Positions 8,601-15,676 of a stretch of DNA of 23,479 bases are shown one piece after another. A program made the translations under genes and the position numbers. Under the pieces are notes generated by a model. That model did not search any database. It was not told the origin of the DNA and was given only the letters and a program-made list of their open reading frames with translations. The stretch spans positions 1 through 23,479 of the forward strand of contig JAZSDZ010000013.1 of NCBI GenBank assembly GCA_045531435.1. Direction: 5' to 3'. Numbering within the stretch: the first letter of the stretch is position 1; every line of letters begins with the position of its first letter. Source of the stretch: Fimenecus sp045531435. Its GTDB lineage: Bacteria; Bacillota; Clostridia; Oscillospirales; Acutalibacteraceae.

Positions 8601-11600
8601 ATCCGATAACAACAGGTGTTGCAACTGTAAGCTATGCTGAAGCTCAGGTAATGAATGTGATGGCAGCTGAAGCTCAGGTAATGCCTGTAATGACAGCTGA
8701 AGCATGTGCTCATAATTACGAAGAGGTTGTTACAGCTCCTACTTGTACACAGAGAGGTTATTCAATATTCACATGTAACCTTTGTGGTAACAGTTACAAG
8801 GCAAATGAAGTTGAAGCAACAGGTCATCAGTTTGTGATTGAAGATGAAGTTCCTGCAACTTGTCTTGCAACAGGTATGACAGCAGGTACATATTGTTCAG
8901 TCTGCGGTTACATTAATGTTGAGCAGACAGAAACCCCGGCGTTAGGACATAATATGGTTGTAATAGACGGAAAACCTGCGACATATTCATCAGTGGGTTG
9001 GGAAAGCTATGAGGCTTGTTCACGCTGTGGAAAGGCAGAATATACTGAAATTCCTGTGCTTGAAACTCCTCTTATTGAGGATTTGGATACTTTCATTATG
9101 TATCTTGGACTTCTTGAATCACTTGCATATATGTATTCAGAAGTAGCTCCTGAAACAGACCCTGCTGAATTGGTAATCAAGTATATCAGAACAGGTGTTG
9201 ACCGTTATAATTCAGGTTCATGGGAAATTATGGCGGGTAAGGAAGATAAAGAATTTGCAAAGTATGTAGCAGTAATTGAAGATGAACTTAATTTATCAAT
9301 TCCTGATGAGCCTGAAAGCTGGCTTGCTATTTGCAGTCTTAAAAATTTAGGTATGATTCAGTTGCCTAATGGCGAATTAGCAGATATTGGCCATATGTTT
9401 GGTGTTATGGATATAACATATCATAATAAGGACAGCCAGAATCACGCTGACGTTGCAGGATGGGCAGGTGATATCGTTGACCTTATCAACGATACTGCTG
9501 ATGGCTTTGCAGATGGTCAGGGTGTTGAAATCCCTGTCACAGGTACTGTTGAAGAAATGGTAGAAATCATTTCTACATATTATCTTGCAGACCCTGATGC
9601 TGATTGCGAAGATGGTGCGTTTGACCTTTTCGATATGCGTTCTGACCTTGACGGTTTATATTTCATGCAGACAATTGATTTTGCTAATTATAAAGTCGAT
9701 GTTGAGAATATGTATGGTGACTTTGTACTTGCATTTATGGGATATTTCACTGATACTCTTAACGATGTTCAGCGTGCAGAGTTCTATCTTAATAATCGTC
9801 TTGGCACAACAGGAACAAGAGAAGAAATCAGAAACAAGGTTTATGTTACATACACAAGTAATAAGATGATTGCAACTCTTGAGGACACAAAGGAATTCAA
9901 GGTTGATGATATTTCAGACCTGAGAATTGCTTGTTGTTATGCTTTTGCTGATTATGTTTGTAAATTAGCAGGTGACTATGTAGATAATAATGTCAATGAT
10001 GCTTTTACAGTTTTTAGTTCAGAATATTCAACATTGGCACCTGGTATTAATCAGACAATAAAAAAGGCAACTACAGCAGATGGTAAACAGATGGTTTACT
10101 ACCTTGCAACTGCAGACATTAATCGTGAAGATGTTAATGTTTATGCAAACTATGGTGATAATGACCCTAATAATGGCTGGCAGATGCAGACAGTTAAGGA
10201 CCAGATGATAGCTGCACAGGAAAACAACGCAGATGTTGAGAATTTCAACATAATTGCCGGTGTTAACGGCAGCGGCTTTGATATGGGTACCGGTGAACCT
10301 GCAGGTCTTCTCATTATGAACGGTGTGGTTTATAAGGATATTAATTCAAGTGGCTTCTTCGGTATTGATTACGATGGTAATGCAGTTATCGGAACAAAAG
10401 AAGAATACGAAACAATCTATAAAGGTAAATTAAAAGAAGCTATCAGTGGATTTAATGGTACTCTTATTAAAGACGGCAAAATTGTTGCATCAAAGGATAA
10501 TACAACAAGAGCATCCCGCACAGCAGTAGGTATCACAGCAACCGGTAAGGTTGTATTTATGGTGCTTGACGGTCGTCAGGAGCCTGTTTCTTGTGGTGGC
10601 TCAATGTACGAAATCGCACAGATTCTTTATGAAGCAGGATGTGTTGAAGCTATTAACCTTGACGGTGGTGGCTCATCAACTTATGTTGCAAAACAAGAAG
10701 GTGCCGATGAATTTGATGTTACAAATAAGCCTTCTGACGGATTTGCCCGTTCAGTTTCAACTTCATGGTATATTGCTTCAACTGCATCTTCATCAACTGC
10801 GTTTGACCACGCGATTATTGAAAGCGATTACGATTATGCAACAGAAAATTCTACTGTTGTGTTTAAAGCAAAGGGTGTAAGTGCAACAGGTAACGAAGCA
10901 GAGCTTCCAGAAGGTGCATTCTGGGCAGTTGATAATGAAAAGAATGCAACAATCACTGCTGACGGTGTGTTAACAGTACTTAAAGATGGCGTAACAGTTG
11001 AAGTAAGACTTGTGTCAGGTGAAGAAATCCTTGCAACAAAGTCAATTGAAGTTGTTACTCCTACATCAATTTATTTCTCAAGAAAAAATGCTAATGTAAT
11101 CTATGGTGAGGGCTATGAGCTTCCTGTAGTTTTGCGTATTGGTAATAAAAAGGTTGCATTTAATGCTGATGATGTGGATTTTGAATTAAGCAGCAGAAAT
11201 GCAGGTACAATCAATGGTTTTACATTTGTTGGTGATGAATCATCAGCTGTAAAGAATGTTGTTGTTACAGCAAAATTAGCAGCAGACAACAGCATTGAAG
11301 CTAAAATGGACCTTGTTCTTAATAAATTGGGTGAGGCAACATTCGATTTTGACAATGCAACAGGTGGTAACAGACTTTTTGCATGGAACAGAGAAGTTTC
11401 AAATGCCACAACTGAAGATAATGTGAACTATGAAATTATCGATGTGAATAAAGATATGGAAACATCATATACATTTGCTATCGATATGACTCAGCTTCAG
11501 ATTCCTGCCCAATTACAGGACATTGTTTATATGCTTCCGGGAGCAGGTGAGTCTGATGCATCTGCTTGGAAATTCTTGTTACAGCTTGCAGAACGAGTAA

Positions 11601-14209
11601 GCGCATTGACAACAGTAAGCACAACTGTTACTTTCGATAAGAATTTTGATGTTGATTATTCCGAACTTAAAATTGTTTCAGATTATTTTGAATTAACAGG
11701 AACAGAATTTGATGAAGCAACAAATACAGTTAAGGTTACACTCAACTGGATTAAGCAGACTCAGGCAATTGACCCTGCAATTGCAAATCCAATCTGTATT
11801 GTAAGCGGTGTTAAGGTTACACCAAAGGATACAGCTGATTGGGGTTCAAACAACAAACTCAACGCTGTAACAAGTGGTCAGGTTGGCTATAAGATTTATC
11901 TTCGTGCAAATGCACTTTACACATTTGCATCAAAATCTGAAAATCAGGCAGTTTATGGATTATATCCTTTTGTAAATCCAAACCTTGAATCAGAAAAAGG
12001 CGGATATTTTGAAGATGTTCACGCAAAATTTGAAGATAAATATACATTGATATGTGCTAATAACGACGGTTGGGTAAATGTTGACGGTGGCTATGCTTAT
12101 TATAAGGGTGGCGTTAAATTAACAGGTGTTCACAAAATTGACGGTTACTATTATGACTTCGGTGAAAACGGTGTAAATGTAGGTAAGACAAAATACACAG
12201 GTTTGCTTTATGACGAAGAATTACAGGAATATCGTTATGCACAGGCAGGTGAGCCGGTATCAGGCTGGCAACAAATCGGTGATGATTATTATCACTTCAA
12301 TTTTGAAACACTTACAGCAACTGTTGGCGAAGCAGAAATTTTCGATGGTGTAACTTACACATTTGAAGAAACAGGTAAGCTTTCAACAGGCGTATGGGCA
12401 CCAACTCTTTACGGTCAGAGATATTACTACGGTCCAAGCTACTGCAAAAACGGCTGGTATAATATTGATGGCAAGGACTATTGCTTTGAAAATACAATTC
12501 GTTTAGAAGATGGATATCAGATGGTATTTGAAAGTAATAGCAGAAAAGTATATTATTTCAATGAAGACGGTTCTTGCGATAAGAATTATGTAGTGCCTGA
12601 TGGCTTCTATACCGATAGAAACGGTTACTTCTATTCAAAAAATGGTGCTCCTCTTTACGAACTTCAATACATTGATGGAAATTATTACTATTTTGATGTT
12701 TACGGATATGCTATGACAGGTAAACAGGTAAATCGTATTTTTGGCGATGATTACAAAGCATATACAGGATTAATTGAAATTGATGGCACACTTTGTTACT
12801 ATGTAGATGGCAGGCCAAAGGCAGCAGGTTTAATTGAAGTTGATGGTGAATACTACTTTGCAGGTGGTTCAAACGGTGAAGTATCAACAGGTGTGAAGTA
12901 TGTATGGCAAGGTAACGGTATTGTTCCTGAGTCAACTCGTGAGTTCGGACCTGACGGTAAAATGTACAATGGTATTGTAGAGAAAGACGGCGTACTTTAT
13001 TATTATGATTTAGGTCAGGTTAAGGTTGCGGGTCTTGTTTGTATAAATGGAGATTACTATTTCGCAGGTGGTTCTAACGGTGAAATAGTGGTTAATAAGA
13101 AGCAATACACATGGGAAACAAACGGATTACTTCCTGAAGCAACTCGTGAGTTCGGTCCTGACGGCAAAATGTATGACGGTATCGTAGAAAAAGATGGCGT
13201 ACTTTATTATTATGAACTTGGTCAGCCAAAAACAGCAGGTCTTGTATGTGTGAACGGAGATTACTATTTCGCAGGTGGTTCTAACGGTGAAGTAGTGGTT
13301 AATAAGAAGCAATACACATGGGAAACAAACGGATTACTTCCTGAAGCAACTCGTGAGTTCGGATCTGACGGTAAAATGTATGATGGTATCGTAGAAAAAG
13401 ACGGCGTACTTTACTATTATGTACAGGGTCAGCCAAAAACAGCAGGTCTTATTTGTATAGATGGCGACTATTATTTCGCAGGTGGTTCAAAGGGTGAACT
13501 GGCTGTAAATAAGAAGCAATATACATGGGAAACAAACGGATTACTTCCTGAAGCAACTCGTGAGTTCGGTCCTGACGGCAAAATGTATGACGGTATCGTA
13601 GAAAAAGATGGCGTACTTTACTATTATGTGCAGGGTCAGCCAAAAACAGCAGGTCTCATTTATATTGACGGCGACTATTATTTCGCAGGTGGATCAAAGG
13701 GAGAACTGGCTGAAAATAAGAAGCAATACACATGGAAAACAAATGATTTGTTACCTATGACAACCCGAGAATTCGGAGCTGATGGTAAACTCCTTGACGG
13801 TATTGTAGAAAAAGATGGCGAGCTTTACTATTATGAACTTGGTCAGCCAAAAACAGCAGGTCTTGTGGTTGTAGATGGAGATTATTATTTCGCTCACGGA
13901 AGTAATGGTGAAGTTGCAACAGGAAAGCAGTACGTATGGGACGGTAATGGACTTCTTCCTGAAAGCAATTATGAATTTGATGAAAACGGCAAAATGCTTG
14001 ACGGATTCATAACTCGTGATGGCGAAATATATTATTACAAGACAGGTAAACCTGCAAATATGGGATTACATTATGTTGACGGATATTATTATTTCGTGAC
14101 AGCAAATGGTCTTTTAAAGCGAAACGGTACATACTATGCATGGGAAACTAACGGATTATCAGTTGGCATGAACTACACCTTTGACGAGTATGGTCGTGCA
14201 GTTCTTTAA
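5675..14209 (+). CDS. giant secreted modular protein with dockerin, NAGPA phosphodiester glycosidase domain and wall-binding-like repeats
   Basis: A secreted protein of 2844 residues. Residues 1-29 are a signal peptide (KKIVALVLAA core, likely cleavage after VLA). About 256-330 resembles a divergent InlB B-repeat, with FLGW. About 370-800 is Asn/Gly/Ser-rich and beta-helix-like. CxxCG pairs lie at C831/C834, C1034/C1037, C1074/C1077 and C1115/C1118. A type I dockerin with two intact calcium loops (DVNGDGTVDGFD, DVNADGAINKTD) spans 913-971. A helical module of unknown type spans about 1130-1440. An NAGPA (phosphodiester glycosidase) domain spans about 1450-1700, with NGSGFDMG at 1531, RTAVGI and LDGGGSS at 1662-1668. 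Ig-like and other beta domains fill 1705-2120, and aromatic Tyr/Gly/Trp repeats resembling choline-binding repeats run from about 2125 to the end. No LPXTG motif. NAGPA enzymes hydrolyse sugar-1-phosphodiester bonds; the natural substrate here is unknown, but the position between polymerase and flippase genes suggests the cluster's own glycan. Confidence 0.9.
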   Translation: MNKNKSKKIVALVLAAIIAFSCIPIQVLASGTANDTDINLKWDFIVEVNTILVKYFGKVDPTNEEIEKAVLQMDYETYMSAQADIEGAKASFMSLSEEEQESVLDLESVEKLGYMEDVMIKLTSPMLLSGESVTLCDGNVTAKVDSNGTLSESSGTVTVTAKGSLFSKKKATITITNASTISGAITFNYSVSSYNSFSIDGNSSSASGSYTKQLAAGESMTVVIESKSGMSGTTVTLTLNNFSFTIAKDSSSVAFDYDSSKGSVSLNGTAVADGYVTEITKEGATLTATPNSGVTFLGWTDGDGTVLSKETSFTLTPFSDCTVKALFDDGSAFFGVGTTYLSNSLSSAVNYAQSIGATLIHLVNNGTLPAGDYTIPSGVTLLIPFDSANTSYTDKPEYITPATDNPYVKPVAFRTLTMASGANLIINGILSIPAKHVGMSGAQIEKGNAPTGNVGMIKMQNNSNITINNGGIMYAYGFVTGSGKVTANSGANVYEYFQVGDFPGGNNTSKLSDAKKVFLFSQYYIQNIEVPLRIYSGAKETAVATMDTSIIDKTTTLEFISSSNAMFVLSSGYVEKRYDGNLDRLIVDLYGAVSMSPISFDVATGITSISINSADYALPLTHSLTINAKSGSSFTISQDLAMLPGAEINIDEGASGALGTGVSIYIYDVDSWGNYIFHGNSSDAVYNNKRFVAPPYAPGRVTARTESSLKDAAVCVNGTFDATAGFIFTTTNATGTSTNLTTTGGANIYSTGRGKVLVTPSANVTTYQFDACVEDVGINYVDITAEQAKLTNADGSFTSTSTINDSGVDCKVFVYDNGTWVHHDFDETGVCTVCGTKAPALSVKDTTNGVIDHSTLYAYTVETAKPADVFEVVNGGVMQVEPNENGYSNSTGSKILVMKADGTIFKTYTVIVFGDVNGDGTVDGFDALEIDLAINKFTTLSDIYAIAADVNADGAINKTDYDMVCAVANLQAVLENPITTGVATVSYAEAQVMNVMAAEAQVMPVMTAEACAHNYEEVVTAPTCTQRGYSIFTCNLCGNSYKANEVEATGHQFVIEDEVPATCLATGMTAGTYCSVCGYINVEQTETPALGHNMVVIDGKPATYSSVGWESYEACSRCGKAEYTEIPVLETPLIEDLDTFIMYLGLLESLAYMYSEVAPETDPAELVIKYIRTGVDRYNSGSWEIMAGKEDKEFAKYVAVIEDELNLSIPDEPESWLAICSLKNLGMIQLPNGELADIGHMFGVMDITYHNKDSQNHADVAGWAGDIVDLINDTADGFADGQGVEIPVTGTVEEMVEIISTYYLADPDADCEDGAFDLFDMRSDLDGLYFMQTIDFANYKVDVENMYGDFVLAFMGYFTDTLNDVQRAEFYLNNRLGTTGTREEIRNKVYVTYTSNKMIATLEDTKEFKVDDISDLRIACCYAFADYVCKLAGDYVDNNVNDAFTVFSSEYSTLAPGINQTIKKATTADGKQMVYYLATADINREDVNVYANYGDNDPNNGWQMQTVKDQMIAAQENNADVENFNIIAGVNGSGFDMGTGEPAGLLIMNGVVYKDINSSGFFGIDYDGNAVIGTKEEYETIYKGKLKEAISGFNGTLIKDGKIVASKDNTTRASRTAVGITATGKVVFMVLDGRQEPVSCGGSMYEIAQILYEAGCVEAINLDGGGSSTYVAKQEGADEFDVTNKPSDGFARSVSTSWYIASTASSSTAFDHAIIESDYDYATENSTVVFKAKGVSATGNEAELPEGAFWAVDNEKNATITADGVLTVLKDGVTVEVRLVSGEEILATKSIEVVTPTSIYFSRKNANVIYGEGYELPVVLRIGNKKVAFNADDVDFELSSRNAGTINGFTFVGDESSAVKNVVVTAKLAADNSIEAKMDLVLNKLGEATFDFDNATGGNRLFAWNREVSNATTEDNVNYEIIDVNKDMETSYTFAIDMTQLQIPAQLQDIVYMLPGAGESDASAWKFLLQLAERVSALTTVSTTVTFDKNFDVDYSELKIVSDYFELTGTEFDEATNTVKVTLNWIKQTQAIDPAIANPICIVSGVKVTPKDTADWGSNNKLNAVTSGQVGYKIYLRANALYTFASKSENQAVYGLYPFVNPNLESEKGGYFEDVHAKFEDKYTLICANNDGWVNVDGGYAYYKGGVKLTGVHKIDGYYYDFGENGVNVGKTKYTGLLYDEELQEYRYAQAGEPVSGWQQIGDDYYHFNFETLTATVGEAEIFDGVTYTFEETGKLSTGVWAPTLYGQRYYYGPSYCKNGWYNIDGKDYCFENTIRLEDGYQMVFESNSRKVYYFNEDGSCDKNYVVPDGFYTDRNGYFYSKNGAPLYELQYIDGNYYYFDVYGYAMTGKQVNRIFGDDYKAYTGLIEIDGTLCYYVDGRPKAAGLIEVDGEYYFAGGSNGEVSTGVKYVWQGNGIVPESTREFGPDGKMYNGIVEKDGVLYYYDLGQVKVAGLVCINGDYYFAGGSNGEIVVNKKQYTWETNGLLPEATREFGPDGKMYDGIVEKDGVLYYYELGQPKTAGLVCVNGDYYFAGGSNGEVVVNKKQYTWETNGLLPEATREFGSDGKMYDGIVEKDGVLYYYVQGQPKTAGLICIDGDYYFAGGSKGELAVNKKQYTWETNGLLPEATREFGPDGKMYDGIVEKDGVLYYYVQGQPKTAGLIYIDGDYYFAGGSKGELAENKKQYTWKTNDLLPMTTREFGADGKLLDGIVEKDGELYYYELGQPKTAGLVVVDGDYYFAHGSNGEVATGKQYVWDGNGLLPESNYEFDENGKMLDGFITRDGEIYYYKTGKPANMGLHYVDGYYYFVTANGLLKRNGTYYAWETNGLSVGMNYTFDEYGRAVL
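8636..8704 (+). repeat. 30-nt tandem duplication inside the giant gene
   Basis: A 30-nt unit starting GCTGAAGCTCAGGTAATG begins at 8636 and again at 8666, with a partial third copy at 8696. It encodes the ten-residue repeat AEAQVMNVMA / AEAQVMPVMT / AEA at residues 988-1010, a Met-rich linker between the dockerin and the Cys/His repeats. It looks like a recent slippage duplication. Confidence 0.8.
12887..13918 (+). repeat. 207-nt tandem repeat array (69-residue wall-binding-like units)
   Basis: Unit starts fall at 12887, 13094, 13301, 13508 and 13715, exactly 207 nt apart; the last unit is 204 nt. Each encodes a 69-residue block with QYTWETNGLLPEATREFG, then GKMYDGIVEKDGVLYYY, GQPKTAGL and GDYYFAGGS. 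The central units differ by few bases, mostly at third positions. More diverged 68-residue units flank the array on both sides (about 12683-12886 and 13919-14123), and looser aromatic repeats extend back to about 12060. The near-identity suggests recent duplication or gene conversion, and copy number may vary between strains. Confidence 0.92.
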
Positions 14210-14230
14210 AAAGTATTGCAATATTGGCAT

Positions 14231-14268
14231 AAATCATCCTCAGTCTGTAAAAGGACTGAGGATGATTT
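14231..14268 (+). terminator. 15-bp perfect hairpin between giant gene and flippase gene
   Basis: AAATCATCCTCAGTC (14231-14245) pairs perfectly with GACTGAGGATGATTT (14254-14268) around an 8-nt loop. No T-run follows, only GAGAAAAG, so this is a weak match to an intrinsic terminator. It may attenuate read-through or stabilise the 3' end of the giant gene's mRNA. No convincing promoter was seen between it and the flippase gene. Confidence 0.6.
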
Positions 14269-14314
14269 GAGAAAAGTGATAATGATAACAGATTAAAGAA
14301 AGGGTGCGTTTGGC

Positions 14315-15676
14315 ATGAAAACTAAACATGTATTTAATAATGCCAAATGGATTATTGTTTGCAAAATCGCGCAATCCCTATTGCAGTTTGTTGTTGGATT
14401 TATCAGCGCAAGATATTTAGGTCCTTCAAACTATGGACTTATAAATTACGCAGCATCTGTTGTTGCTTTTGCATTACCGATAGTAAAATTAGGTTTTGAT
14501 AATACTTTAGTCAAAGAATTAATTGACAAACCTGAAAAAGAAGGGGAAATATTAGGAACATCGCTTACTCTTAACTTTATTGCCTCATTAATTTCAATGG
14601 TTGGAGTTCTTATTTTTGTTTCTGTTGCGAATGCAGGTGAAACAATTACACTCATTGTTTGTTTACTTTATAGCTTAATGCTTGTGTTCTTTGTTCTTGA
14701 GATGATGCAATACTGGTTTCAGTACAAGCTTTTATCAAAATATTCTTCTATTGTAATGCTTGTGTCTTATTTCTGCGTTTCAGCTTATAAAATTTTCTTA
14801 TTAGTAACTGAAAAAAGTGTATTTTGGTTTGCTGTATCTCATTCAATTGAATATGGAATAGTCGGTATCTTATTAGTGCTGATTTATTTTAAATTAGGTG
14901 GGCAGAAATTTCTGTTTTCAATAAAAACGGCAAAACGATTATTTAATCGCAGCAGATATTATATTGTTGCATCTTTATTAGTTGTGGTATTCCAAAATGT
15001 TAGTGTAATATTACTCTCAAATCTTTCAGGATACGATGAAACAGGGTATTATACATCGGCATTGACAAGTGCGGCAGTATTACAATTTGTTTATACCGCA
15101 ATAATAGATTCATACAGACCGCTTATTTTAACAGCAAAAAAAGAATCATTTGAAAAGTACGAGAAAACTGTTTCAGGACTTTACGGAATAATTGTATATA
15201 CATCATTTGCGCAAAGTATTGTATTTGCAATATTCAGTGAGTTGATTATTTCTGTTTTATATGGTGCTGATTTTATGTCGGCAGTACCTGTGCTCAGGAT
15301 TCTTGTGTGGTTCAGTCCATTCTCATTTATGGGAACAGTGCGAAACATCTGGCTTTTAGCAGAGGAAAAGCAAAAAGAACTATGGAAAATCAACCTTTTT
15401 GGTGTTGTTATTAATGTCATTTCAAATGCAATACTTATTCCGTATGCAGGTGCTTGTGGCGCAGCGGTTGCAGCATTCATAACACAGTTCTTGATGAATT
15501 TTGTACTTGGTTTCTTCTTTGAGCCTATAAAGAAAAACAATGAATTGCTGATGAGGGGATTGAATCCTAAATTCGCAATTCACGAGTTTAAAACAATATG
15601 GAATCTTTTGATTCCTGATAAATTTTCAAAGTTCAGAATACCTGAAAAAGAAGGTACAAAAAATGAGCGACAATAA
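14315..15676 (+). CDS. Wzx-type polysaccharide flippase (MOP/PST family)
   Basis: A polytopic membrane protein of 453 residues with about 12-14 hydrophobic segments along its length. The N-terminal part has the family pattern FISARYLGPSNYGLINYA (about residues 29-46), matching Wzx/RfbX and PST-family exporters that flip undecaprenyl-diphosphate-linked repeat units across the membrane. The basic C-terminal tail should be cytoplasmic. The ribosome binding site is AAAGAAAGGG (14295-14303), about 11 nt before the ATG. It overlaps the phosphatase gene by 14 nt in another frame, so the two are translationally coupled. With the Wzy-like gene it defines a Wzx/Wzy-dependent pathway. The transported glycan is unknown. 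Confidence 0.9.
   Translation: MKTKHVFNNAKWIIVCKIAQSLLQFVVGFISARYLGPSNYGLINYAASVVAFALPIVKLGFDNTLVKELIDKPEKEGEILGTSLTLNFIASLISMVGVLIFVSVANAGETITLIVCLLYSLMLVFFVLEMMQYWFQYKLLSKYSSIVMLVSYFCVSAYKIFLLVTEKSVFWFAVSHSIEYGIVGILLVLIYFKLGGQKFLFSIKTAKRLFNRSRYYIVASLLVVVFQNVSVILLSNLSGYDETGYYTSALTSAAVLQFVYTAIIDSYRPLILTAKKESFEKYEKTVSGLYGIIVYTSFAQSIVFAIFSELIISVLYGADFMSAVPVLRILVWFSPFSFMGTVRNIWLLAEEKQKELWKINLFGVVINVISNAILIPYAGACGAAVAAFITQFLMNFVLGFFFEPIKKNNELLMRGLNPKFAIHEFKTIWNLLIPDKFSKFRIPEKEGTKNERQ

Noticed and set aside
12711..13643. Repeated minus-strand open frames opposite the repeat array
   Set aside because: They recur with the 207-nt period because of the repeats themselves; no ribosome binding sites and no protein character.
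12683..14180. CRISPR-like array suggested by regular repeats
   Set aside because: Repeats are contiguous, in frame and 69 codons long, without unique spacers; they encode protein repeats.
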